DNA of 28,846 nucleotides. It comes from Schoenoplectus triqueter (lineage: Eukaryota; Streptophyta; Magnoliopsida; Poales; Cyperaceae). The stretch covers positions 1 through 28,846 of the forward strand of contig CAXKVV010000087.1 in the NCBI GenBank assembly GCA_964058805.1, written 5' to 3'. Both the position numbers and the translations under genes were made by a program. The notes under the pieces are model-generated. The model searched no databases, was not told the origin of the DNA, and was given only the letters and a program-made list of their open reading frames with translations. Below are positions 11,326-22,360 of the stretch, in pieces. How positions within the stretch are numbered: the first letter of the stretch is position 1; every line of letters begins with the position of its first letter.

Positions 11326-13288
11326 ATGTCTCGTCTCGGCCCCGCCTTCAATCAATCGACAGGGGAGAATAATGGAGAAATCGAGAAAGGAACAAACCCT
11401 ACCAGAGAACCCTTTTCCGACGTATCCAACGCCGCTTCTTCCTCTGTCCCCCTCCCAGATGCCAACCGCAAACGTAAATTGAGATCCAAATCGAAGCAGC
11501 TCCAACCCGACCCTGGCGAAGACGAACTTCCTACCCGATCTGCATCTGACATTGTCAGTACGAGCCGTGAAATCGCTTCTTGTTCTACAGAACTACCTTC
11601 GGATCTCGAGTCAGGTGAGTTGTTCGCCTGTTTCTTTTCTTCTCTATGTTTACATTTAAGCCAGTAAATTCGCCAGCATGCGAACTGTAGATCTGTATGT
11701 ACTGGTATGGAAGCGAGCTCAATAGGTCAATTTTTTTGTTTTGAGTTCTGATGGAACTTGATGCTTAAGCCGTAATTTCTGTGTGGAGCTAAGCTTCAAT
11801 TAGATACAACATAATTGGTACCATAAACAGGGAACATAAATGAGATGCTTGTAGTAATCGCTACTAAGTGTTTACCTAGAACCCTAACAGTAGTATTTGA
11901 TAGTTGTGCTTTGTTAAACCTATCAATAACTACTGTGTTTTTATGTCCAATGGTTGAAAATGTAACTCCAATTTCCCCTTCTTAAAAATAGGCATGACCT
12001 ATACTTTTTTGTCATCTATTTTAGTTAGAAATATAAAGCTTGTGTATTTATAATCTGTGCCAAAACATAGTAGAAACCAAAGGACCAATACTGGGTTACA
12101 GTGCATAGACAATCATTGTTTATTTACTTCTTCTCTCTTTCTCTCTTTATGCGCGCGTGTGCATGCATGCATGTATGCACAGAGAGGGTTTGTGGTTTTT
12201 GGCTGATGGTAATGGGTACAATTGAATTATTGTTTTAAGTCTGACCATTAAATTAGTAGCAACTGAAATTGACGGAGCGAGGGGGTTGATTTTGTCTTCA
12301 TCAGATTTTTGGCACTTGAAGGTTGATTGCAGGGATTTTGGTTTTTTATTCAAATCCATGGAAATAGTCACTTCTGCTTGAGTATATAATAGATGTGTTT
12401 TTAGAAAAAGAAATATACCATTCAACTTATCTTATGGCATCTCTTTTCCTTTTGTGGCAGTTAGTGGTGGATGTAACTTTTTGAATACATCTGATCAAAC
12501 AACTGTTTATAAAAGGAAAACCTCCAGTAGGAGAGGGCATACACCACCTACTGCTGCTGCATCGCGTCGCCCCCCTCGTAGATGCAGAACTGAAGAAAAT
12601 AAGTATGTATTAGTAATGACAGCCTTTGTTTGAAACAGAATCTTAATAAATATCTATTACCTTAGTGAACTTGTTTTTTCTTAAAATGAGTGCTACTTTT
12701 CTGTTTTTTTTTTTGTTGTTGGATTTATTTTGTAAATCAGAGGAAAGAAGTCAAAAAAGGGTGATAATAATGTCACTCGATGTGTATTTTCTTCAGCACC
12801 ATGCAAAAGACGTAAAAAGGTAGTAGCTTTTCTATTTCAATGCTTTATGATTTTTTCATTTCTTTAATTGGGCTTTTTTTTATATATACGTTGAGTAATG
12901 AGTCCCACTCCAAGATGTGAAAATCATGGTGTATAATTACATTATATGCACCAAACACTGGTCTGGTTTACTCTGTAAACAGCCTTTTTTCCTGAAATGC
13001 TAGGCAATAGACTACCTAATCAATTTTATGAACAAATTTTAAAGAAGGGTGTTTATAGTACATTGAACCAAGTTTTTCAAAATTTTGAACTTTGCAATTA
13101 CATGTAGGAAAAAGAAGCTATTAATTGTATGATCTGTCCTTTTCTCTTCTAAGGTGCAGCCAGAGAACTTCACATTACCAGAAGATTTTGTGCGGGAACA
13201 AAGAGATTATTTTGTGAAATTAGATGAAGAGGAGCTTATAGTTGAAAGAGTAAAAGGTAAATGCTTCAAGGATATAGACTCGCCTTGA
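11326..13288 (+). CDS. Sororin-like cohesion factor, four exons, 214 aa
   Basis: Exons 11326-11614, 12461-12602, 12741-12819 and 13154-13288 join in phase through GT-AG introns (CAG|GTGAGT, AA|GTATGT, AAG|GTAGTA donors) to 214 residues. The protein is Ser-rich, basic and largely disordered: PFSDVSNA near residue 30, KRKLRSKSK near 50, RKTSSRR and a Pro/Arg run near 115-140, and a KK-rich patch. The C-terminus has FTLPEDFVREQRDYFVKLDE, which resembles the conserved C-terminal segment of plant sororin, where an acidic helix ends the protein. Known role of that family: nuclear protein that guards sister-chromatid cohesion by opposing WAPL. Assignment rests on this tail, the DVSN-type motif and overall character. 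An alternative donor exists at AAAAG|GTAAATG near 13258. Confidence 0.6.
12148..12181. repeat. 34-nt alternating purine-pyrimidine tract in intron 1
   Basis: TATGCGCGCGTGTGCATGCA and the following 14 nt alternate purine and pyrimidine without a break. Such tracts, especially the (GC)n(GT)n part, can adopt Z-DNA. It follows a CT-rich run and lies inside intron 1 of the sororin-like gene. Confidence 0.75.
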
Positions 13289-13439
13289 GATTATATGAAG
13301 CAAGGTGAGAACGGGTAGCTAGTATTCCTAATCCTTGTACAGTTTAGGAAATGATGAAGAACAACCCTCTTTTGTTGTAGAATTTATTTTTGGGCTCCTT
13401 AGCAGCAGCAGTTCACTTATAATCGCCTCAAAGTGTGTA

Positions 13440-13445
13440 AATAAA
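13440..13445 (+). terminator. Polyadenylation signal candidate
   Basis: AATAAA lies about 150 nt after the stop codon of the sororin-like gene, a normal distance for a plant 3' untranslated region. Confidence 0.4.
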
Positions 13446-14061
13446 AACCCTTTCTATTGAAGTTTTCTTCACTTCAATTATTTGACCATTATATTCCTAC
13501 ACAAGTGAGGTGAAATCAAGGACTTGTTAGCAAACGAGTGAAATTTATTATCTGAAGGATCTTCTACCATATCTGTTACCAATCCATTGTTGTTTTTCCT
13601 CGTTATTTTAGAAGTTCACACCACCACGTGCGCTCCTATCGTAAAGTTAGGCCCTTTTAGAAGCATGTATTTGTGTTGATTTCAAATTGGGTAGACAATT
13701 AGTTGACAATGGATGACTTCCGCGCCACGCTTTCTTTTGGTACTGGAAATTCTCAACTCTGTTGCATCGAAAAGTTTCAATCAGTGGGTAACAGTTTTTT
13801 GTAAGGATCTTCCAATGGGTTATTTTCACAATATAATGGAATTTTAAAATAAATATAGAAAATATAATTTTTTTATAAATATGTTATTTTACTTATAAAT
13901 TGATATTGTTTTAAATTTTATGTAATTTCACTATCGTTTGATAATCCATTAAACACATTCAAAAATTTTATACAATTTATAATAGTTCCAATTTAATGAT
14001 TTTTGATAAACTATCAAATTTAAAACACTACAATCTATAAATAAAAAAACACATCTATAAA
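13446..14061. other. Intergenic DNA without supported gene
   Basis: AT-rich past 13850. No open frame or repeat of note was seen apart from the flank of the transposon that begins at 14070. Confidence 0.45.
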
Positions 14062-14511
14062 CTCACATCTAGGGGTGGATCCACTTCATATGGGGGGAGC
14101 TGCTCGTCTGGATTTTAGAAAATAGTGTTTTTCGGTAATGCTTTCGGTAATTTGCCCTCTTTGAAAATTTTTTTTGCCCCCCTAATTGTTTGATTAATTT
14201 TATGGAGAAAAATATATTTAATATCATATATAATGAAATAATTATATAAAGTTATCAAAAATATAAAGTTTCGAAGACGAAAATTTTCTTCATCAACTTG
14301 ATTATCTATTACTTTGAGTTTTATTTTGTTGTTATTTTTAATATATAAAATGTTATTATTTTAATAATTTTTTTATTAGATAAGAATATATATTAAATTA
14401 TTAATTTTTTATTTAGTACCCAATTATTTAATAAATTTGAACATAATAAGCTATTACAATCCGATAATTACCCTCCCTGACCAAAATCCTGCATCTGCCC
14501 CTGCTCACATC
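14062..14511. mobile_element. 434-bp hAT-like MITE with target-site duplication
   Basis: The element spans 14070-14503. Its ends are TAGGGGTGGATCCAC and, as reverse complement of the right end, CAGGGGCAGATGCAG, an imperfect terminal inverted repeat with the CAGGGG start usual for hAT elements. CTCACATC flanks it on both sides (14062-14069 and 14504-14511), an 8-bp target-site duplication; counting the next T gives 9 bp and would fit a Mutator-like reading. The interior is AT-rich with no transposase, so it is non-autonomous. G-rich and C-rich stretches sit just inside the ends. Confidence 0.8.
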
Positions 14512-14539
14512 TATAAACTTTGGGCAAGTCCTCTTATTA

Positions 14540-14757
14540 GGAAGTGGGGAGGTTTAAATCACTTTGAACCAAAAAAAAAATTAGTTCAAAGTCCTTTAAA
14601 ACCGTTGATTTTGCATCGAGATTCATACTTTTAATAAAATCTAAGTTTAAAATTCATACTTTCAATAATCATTATGAATTTTGATGCAAAATTAAGGGTT
14701 CTAAAGAGCTTTAAACCATTTTTTTTAGTTTAAAGTGCTTTAAACCTTCCCACCTCC
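14540..14757. mobile_element. 218-bp foldback MITE
   Basis: The left arm starts GGAAGTGGGGAGGTTTAAAT; the right end read on the other strand is GGAGGTGGGAAGGTTTAAAG. Pairing continues inward: GATTTTGCATCGAGATTCAT on the left matches ATGAATTTTGATGCAAAATT on the right, so most of the element can fold into one long hairpin. Flanking CTCTTAT and CTCTTTAT are similar but not an exact target-site duplication. It begins 29 bp after the hAT-like element's duplication. Confidence 0.75.
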
Positions 14758-15150
14758 TCTTTATCTATTGGTATGTGCTCCAGAATCCAGTTGTTTGGAA
14801 ATGGACGAACTTCATCGCGTGCATCTCTTTCGTAGGCTGATCTCTTTCTTGTATTTTTAAGACTTTTTGATATTTATATAAGAATTTATTTACAAAATTG
14901 TCAGTTGTCAAGGATCCCTCCCCTTCGTTTTAATTATTTAACATTTTTGAGATTTCCTACTAGTGATATAAATTCTTATTTTTCTATGGAACATTAAAAA
15001 ATATATGTAGTTGTTGATATCAATATGGATAACCATTTTGCTTGCCTGTAAGTAGTAATTTGGCACCGAGATTCTATTTGGTTTATTTTTCTTTTGGGAA
15101 TCTGATTTGGCTATCCCGTCGAAATTATACTTCTCGTGAAAGCATTAGTT

Positions 15151-15169
15151 ATATATATATATATATATA
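15151..15169. repeat. TA microsatellite
   Basis: Pure (AT)n run just left of the first of three long-armed foldback elements. Confidence 0.9.
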
Positions 15170-15177
15170 GTCCGACT

Positions 15178-15543
15178 ATGCAAAACACAGAAGCGTTGTG
15201 TGCTTTGCACTCTATTTTTAATTTTAAATCAAAAATAATTGATCTGAAAATTTCAATCCAATCTTCATATCAAAATCTATTAGTAAATCAAATTTTATAT
15301 TTTTTAAAAAAATTATTATTATTTTTTGATGAGGAGAAAATGACTTGATCTGAAAATTTTGGTTAATCCAAAAATGACGGTTTTCCTCCTATAAAAAAAT
15401 AGCAAATAAATTTCAAAAAATATAAAATTTAGTTTACTAATAGATTTTGATATGGACATTAGATTTAAAGATTTGGATCAATCATTTCTGATTTAAAATT
15501 AATAATAGAGCGCAAAACACACAACACTATTGTGCTTTGCAAA
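15178..15543. mobile_element. Foldback MITE 1 (about 366 bp, long inverted arms)
   Basis: The left arm begins ATGCAAAACACAGAAGCGTT; the right end read in reverse is TTGCAAAGCACAATAGTGTT. Similarity continues for well over 100 bp, including CATATCAAAATCTATTAGTA on the left and its diverged complement at about 15435-15460. The terminal part is itself palindromic (GCAAAACACA ... TGTGTGCTTTGC). There is no coding capacity. It shares subterminal and central words with foldback MITE 3, so the two are probably one family. Confidence 0.8.
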
Positions 15544-15548
15544 GCATC

Positions 15549-15551
<3 letters not shown>

Positions 15552-15606
<55 letters not shown>
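15552..15606. repeat. (AT)n microsatellite between MITE 1 and MITE 2
   Basis: About 27 uninterrupted AT units fill the gap between the two foldback elements. It is either the insertion target or an expansion of TA target-site duplications. Confidence 0.95.
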
Positions 15607-15609
<3 letters not shown>

Positions 15610-15987
15610 AAGATACCGTGAGCTTAACTCAAAAAGTATATCAAATCATCTCCAAATTTTAATTTATCATGCTCATTAAATTCTATATATGAAAATCTCA
15701 TGGGATACAAAAATTTAGAGTGTTTTGAGATTTTTAAGTCATGGTTTTTAATTTTTGAAAATCAGCTCTAAAAATAATAATAATATATTCAATACTTGAA
15801 TATCATTTTTAAAAATTAAAAATGGTGACTTCAAAAACTCAAAATACTTCAAATTTTTGCATTCCATAAGATTTTCATATAAATAATTTAATGAGAACGA
15901 TAAATTAAAATTTTGAGATGATTTGATGTATTTTTTGAGTTAAACTCACAGGAGGCCTCCGTGAGTTTAAGCCCACGATATCTTTAC
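15607..15987. mobile_element. Foldback MITE 2 (381 bp, near-complete hairpin)
   Basis: The ends GTAAAGATACCGTGAGCTTA (left) and GTAAAGATATCGTGGGCTTA (right, reversed) start arms that stay similar for about 170 bp to the centre. For example, TCAAATCATCTCCAAATTTT on the left pairs with its complement at about 15903-15925. The right arm contains an extra palindrome at 15940-15970 that the left arm lacks. There is no coding potential. It does not share the arms of MITE 1 or 3. Confidence 0.85.
15940..15970. repeat. 31-nt near-perfect palindrome in the right arm of MITE 2
   Basis: TTAAACTCAC (15940-15949) pairs exactly with GTGAGTTTAA (15961-15970). The centre GGAGGCCTCC is self-complementary; a single A at 15950 is unpaired. 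Confidence 0.9.
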
Positions 15988-16005
15988 ACACACACACACT
16001 CTCTT

Positions 16006-16067
<62 letters not shown>
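15988..16067. repeat. Compound (AC)n(CT)n(AT)n microsatellite
   Basis: An AC run, a CT run and a pure AT run follow each other directly between foldback MITEs 2 and 3. Confidence 0.95.
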
Positions 16068-16068
<1 letters not shown>

Positions 16069-16069
<1 letters not shown>

Positions 16070-16470
16070 TGAACTAATGTGTTTTATAAAGTATAAAATA
16101 TTTCATACTTCACGTTTATATCTCATATTTCAAAATTCAAATGGATGATCCAAACCGTTAAATATGATATTCATATCAAAATCTCATTTGTTATCAAATT
16201 TTATATTTTTTTTTAAAAAAAAATACTACTTTTTTCAAGGGCTACAAAATTCATTGATCTGACATTTTTTAAACCATTCAATATCAATGATTTTCTATCC
16301 CTTTAAATAAATAGCAAAAAAATTCAATAAATATAAAATTTGATCATCAAGAAAATTTTGATATTAAGATTATATTTAACAGTTTGGATCGTTCATTTGA
16401 ATTTTGAAACATAAGAAATAAGCGTGAAGTATGAAATATTTTGTTCTTTATAAAAGCACATTAGCATACC
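16069..16470. mobile_element. Foldback MITE 3 (about 402 bp, long inverted arms)
   Basis: The left arm contains CTAATGTGTTTTATAAAG and AAATATTTCATACTTCACG; the right arm, reversed, has CTAATGTGCTTTTATAAAG and the same AAATATTTCATACTTCACG. Pairing extends about 140 bp on each side. Inner words (ATCAAATTTTATATTTTTT; AAATAGCAAAAAAATTCA) resemble those of MITE 1. A CT/TA microsatellite follows at 16471-16500. Confidence 0.85.
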
Positions 16471-16502
16471 CCTCTCTCTCTCTCCATATATATATATATA
16501 CA

Positions 16503-18260
16503 CAATTATCTTTTTAGATAATATGGATTCAATTACTAGAAAGCTTGTCGTTGTTATTGTTATTGTGTCAATTATTTATTTATATTAATAAACAAAAGTA
16601 CATATGAGTCAAATCAGACATCCTTAGTATGTATCAAGCTTGGGTATGCCAATAAGTAGCTTTTTATCTTTTGCTTAATTAATGAATAAACAAGGTTTTA
16701 AGTGAAATAGTTTAAGTCTGAACAGTTTGGCACGCGTCACACTCTTGCATTACTGGAATGCAATCATCGTATTTTATTCATACATAGTGACATAGTATTC
16801 ATTGATTGTGACTAACATCATCCGTAACAATTGACTTGTCATTTTATTACACGTTCTGGTCATTTTGTGCTCTTCATAAGCTTCATATAGTTAAGTCAAA
16901 TAAGGATTTTAATTTATTGGATATGTTTAGTCAGATGATAACTCGATTAAATTTGAGGGTTTTGTTTTTTCTTAATGATAATGGTGCCAAAGTCAGATGT
17001 TGGTGCCAAATTGTGCGGGGCAAAATCACACGATGATGTGCAAACAACATAAAATTTTTATTCAAACATCCCAACCAATTTTTGAGAATATCTGCTTAAA
17101 AATAATAAAAAAAGTCAAGCATGTATGTGGCTAATTAGCTGGTAAGCACAACTGAAGTGAAAAAAAAATAGTTAGTCCATTTCTTCTTTTCTTTATTCTT
17201 TTTGAAGAAAAGAAGAAGGTTTGATACTTTAAATATCATTATTAATTGGAAAAAATCACAGAAATTGACAACTCGCGATCAAAAGAAGGTAAATTAATTA
17301 AGAAAGTAAAAAAATAATAAAATTTTTCTTACTCCAATTGAACTTGTACTGAAAAGAATATTCATTTCTAATCATTTATCTTTTTTGAAAGTCAAAACGC
17401 CGTCCTACCAACTGTTAGAATTAAAAAACAAAACAACCAGCCTCTGTAAAGAGGAAATTGAACTAACATGCTAGTAACCTACCTATATAGCATGTTCTTC
17501 AATGAAGAGAAAATAAAATGTATTGTGATTTGCTTGGTTCTTTAGAACAATATCAACTATCAAGCGAGCACTACTACTAAAAGAAATAATAGGAAATTTC
17601 AAATTTGTCATGTAAGAGTAGGTTAATTTTTTTTTTGAAAATTGGTGATATTCTATTTTTTAATCAATGAGAAGGTGCGCTCAATTTTCTTGACTTCCAA
17701 GATTCTATGAATCCCTTGTGTTCACATGCTAACATGAAGAAAAAAATAGAACCATATAGTTAAGGTAGAAGCCCTTCTCAGTTCAACCACCTTAATTTTG
17801 AATTAAAAATCCGCACTTAATTTGCATATCAAAAGTATATCGATTGATTGGTCCAAACAGCCACAGTGCATCCATTATTTTTGACACGATATATATGCTT
17901 CAAAGTTAATCAAAGTTTCTCCTAATTGCTTTTAAACGAACAAAAACGACAGAAAAATTATGCAGCAAAATTAATATTCCATTTGACATTCCTATTTAAT
18001 TGCCAAGAAACAAGCACACGTATTACACTGCCAAATCCATGAAATGCACGTTTGAGTTTCAGGAACTTACAGCGTTGTTTACTTTTTATCTAGTGAGTTT
18101 CCTTGTATAAGAATAAATATATTGTTTCAAGGACCACTGGCATGCACATAATTTTGCATAGTGCTTTCCAACCTTGGATCAAACTTTGACTCTTGTCCGA
18201 GCATTTGTTAGTTTATAATATCTAAAAGTTCATTATGCATGCGTACCGATCATCTTTTCT
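16503..18260. other. Intergenic DNA upstream of the peroxidase gene
   Basis: No gene is supported. Short open frames such as 16836-17036 lack similarity to known families. A TTGAC core (W-box type) occurs at 18186-18190, about 150 nt before the peroxidase start codon. That fits the known WRKY control of many peroxidases, but a 5-nt motif is weak evidence. Confidence 0.4.
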
Positions 18261-18263
18261 ACT

Positions 18264-18270
18264 TATAAAT
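18264..18270 (+). promoter_or_regulatory. TATA box of the peroxidase gene
   Basis: TATAAAT stands 74 nt before the start codon ATG at 18344. This leaves a 5' leader of about 40-50 nt with CAACTCAACAAATCACAATC, typical of short plant leaders. Confidence 0.7.
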
Positions 18271-18280
18271 ACCATCTTAA

Positions 18281-19971
<1,691 letters not shown>

Positions 19972-20106
19972 GACAGTTTACTTAATATTAACAGCCAGTG
20001 TGTAATGGTGTTATTAGAGGGAAGGGAGTTCTGTTCTCTAATTTAGGTACTTGTGTGCACGCGGTTGCTTTGTATTCTTATAATGCAATCGATGTTTGAA
20101 GAAGAT

Positions 20107-20112
20107 AATAAA
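20107..20112 (+). terminator. Polyadenylation signal candidate of the peroxidase gene
   Basis: AATAAA lies about 135 nt after the stop, preceded by GT-rich DNA (TTTGTATTCTTATAATG). A second near signal (CAATAAATT) is at about 20190. Confidence 0.55.
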
Positions 20113-21440
20113 TTAATAACGTACTTGAATAGATAACATATTGTTTGTCTACCATGTATGTATGTAAGATTTGTTCTGTGGGCTTTAATCAATAAATTGG
20201 TATATTTTTAACGGAAGTATGCAGTTATCAACTTCAGAATTTAAATGGAGATCAGTCAGATGGTTGTTTGATGGGCATTATGAGATTTTAGTGATCATGA
20301 AAGTGCTCAAATATATTTTTAAGATCTAAAAACATCAGTAGAAATGACTGATAACGAATTCTGTATTGGTGTGAATAGAAATACTATTAGTAGCAACATA
20401 ATAAATTTCATTCCGACATTTACTCTTGAGTTCCATCTCCATCATTTTGTTGCTACATAAGTTAGAAGTAAAACTTCAACTAAATTAAAAATGAGCAGAA
20501 ATCTAACAAGAGAAGATTATAGCTGTACCTAAAATAAATACACAAATAATCAATTAAATAACAATTACCAGAAAAATGAGCTATTGATTATTTTATATAT
20601 TTTAAGTTAGTTAATATTGACTGATATATAATTAAATGGATCGGCCAATTTGTATCTGATCCGATTCGGATTCAGATCAGATGAGATTGACTGACTGAGA
20701 CTACAGACTGCAGAGTACATAGGGATGAGAGACTGAAGACGCGAGGGATCTAATCGGGTTGGCTGGTTAATGGGCGCAAAGCCCAATAAGCGAAATGAGC
20801 CCTCTAGAGAGCGGGCTTTACCTTTCTCTTGCTATAGAAAATTGAATCAGCAGTATTAGCACTCCAGCAGTGAATGAATAAGCACATGAAATGAATGGCA
20901 ACCAACCGAGTAATATTGTCTTGCGTTGCATCCAATATCCATCTCTGATTTAGGAGCTAGAACTAGTAAGTAATCTCAGTCATACTGATAAGTGATACAA
21001 TCAATCATAGAAATAAGAAATGGACAAAATGGAGGAAACTAGTACGATAATAAAATCCAGGATTAGGAAGCAGGAGCGGAGCACTTGGGTTTAGGCCCGC
21101 GCGTAGCCCCACGCCCCCACATGGTAAAATAAAAGGTACATTGGAATTTTTTTTGTAGGGTGGGAATTTCTCAATATTGGATGGACTTCTAGTTTGATTT
21201 ACTTTAATGAGATTTATTTAGATTGTGATAACAACATCATCATCACACAATGAGAGTCGCTGATCAGTTTCTGTTACGGTCTTCAACGTCAGCGTCCACC
21301 CAAATCTTGAAGCAGCCTCGAGAAATGAAGGGTCGAGATTCTATGCGCACAATCAAATAGTACTCATTAGTGAGTACCAACACTGCTCCCCCGGTTTAGA
21401 CTAAACCAGGTGCCCATCCAAAGTTGCACAAGTATAAGGG
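20113..21440. other. Intergenic DNA with a possible hAT-type end near 21070
   Basis: No gene is supported. At 21072-21090 CAGGAGCGGAGCACTTGGG, followed by a GGCCCGCGCG stretch, resembles the CAGGGGCGGA start of hAT-type elements such as the one at 14070. No partner end was found. The DNA at 21240-21420 is less AT-rich but holds no open frame. Confidence 0.35.
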
Positions 21441-21451
21441 ATTCAAATTCC

Positions 21452-21460
21452 TATATATAA
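21452..21460 (+). promoter_or_regulatory. TATA box of HIG1 gene copy 1
   Basis: TATATATAA stands about 150 nt before the start codon. The leader between contains CCTCGCTCAATACTCAATAC, then a CT microsatellite at about 21560-21580. Confidence 0.55.
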
Positions 21461-21610
21461 TATGTACAAACCGATCTCTCTTCAAAGCAAGCAACCAACC
21501 TCGCTCAATACTCAATACTCAATACAACTTCACTACTTGGTTGCATCCTTTCCTCTCCTTCTCTCTCTCTCTCTCTCTCTACTCAATCTCCCTTCAACCT
21601 CGCTCAAACT

Positions 21611-22202
21611 ATGGCCTCCTTGCAAGCATGGATTGCAGAGAACAAGCTCACCAGCATTGGTAAATGATTTCCATTCTGTCTCGCCTTTCGCATTTCCAAA
21701 GAAATTCATTAAAAACTTAAACTTTTTTTTTAATTTTTGTAGGTGCATTTTGGGCATCTACCGTTGGGGCCTCCATAGCATACAGTGCTAAGAGAACCCC
21801 TCTCAAGCCCAGCCTTCGTCTTATCCATGCCAGGTACAATTGCATTTTATAATGATGCTCCTGCCGATCAAATTTTTTATTAGGATTTTTTATAATGAAA
21901 ACCGGAATTAATTTAATTTGGCATGTGTTTTTTTTATTTTTTATTTTGTAAGTTGGCATCTGCTGCCAATTGCTCTAAAAAATGGAAACCGGTGTTAATT
22001 TGTTTTTTTTTTTTTATTTTGTATGGCAAAATTCAGGTTGCATGCTCAAGCATTGACATTGACAGTGCTCTCTGGTGCTGCAATTTGGCATTATTACGAC
22101 AACAGAAGCAATGAAAATGCAGATAATAATGGCAATTACAATTATACCACTCTAAAAGATTTCCTGTCTAATGAGGAGGAGAAGATTAGCTGGTGGATTT
22201 AG
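21611..22202 (+). CDS. HIG1-domain hypoxia-responsive protein, copy 1 (101 aa)
   Basis: Exons 21611-21659, 21743-21833 and 22037-22202 join in phase (1, then 2). The protein starts MASLQAWIAENKLTSIG. Two hydrophobic segments, at about residues 17-31 and 49-66, flank a basic loop with the HIG1 signature IHARLHAQ (residues 44-51). HIG1 proteins are small inner-membrane proteins of mitochondria linked to assembly or regulation of cytochrome c oxidase and respiratory supercomplexes; plant members are often induced by low oxygen. An Asn/Glu-rich linker (residues 69-95) ends in ISWWI. Copy 2 is 88 percent identical over the first 68 residues (60 of 68). Function is by family; location in mitochondria is inferred. 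Confidence 0.88.
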
Positions 22203-22350
22203 AGAGCTTTTGTGCCTTCCACGCAACAACATTATTAAACAGAACAGAGTTATCTAAATTTTTCTGTGTTTACAACAATACAAGCTTTAATTTGCCCCTC
22301 TGCTTCCAATTGTTCCTCTTTTGTATTTTCTTGTTGTTTGTGCCTACGTA

Positions 22351-22360
22351 AATAAATAAA
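22351..22360 (+). terminator. Polyadenylation signals of HIG1 copy 1
   Basis: Overlapping AATAAATAAA about 150 nt after the stop. The surrounding 3' region (TAATTTGC, CAATTGTTCC, TGCCTACGTAA) matches the corresponding region of copy 2, showing that the duplication included the 3' end. Confidence 0.6.

Noticed and set aside
11233..11552. Minus-strand open frames of 90 and 66 codons
   Set aside because: They are shadows of exon 1 of the sororin-like gene, whose + strand model is in phase over four exons.
15136..15348. 70-codon open frame starting in the TA repeat
   Set aside because: It lies inside a foldback MITE arm, which explains the sequence.
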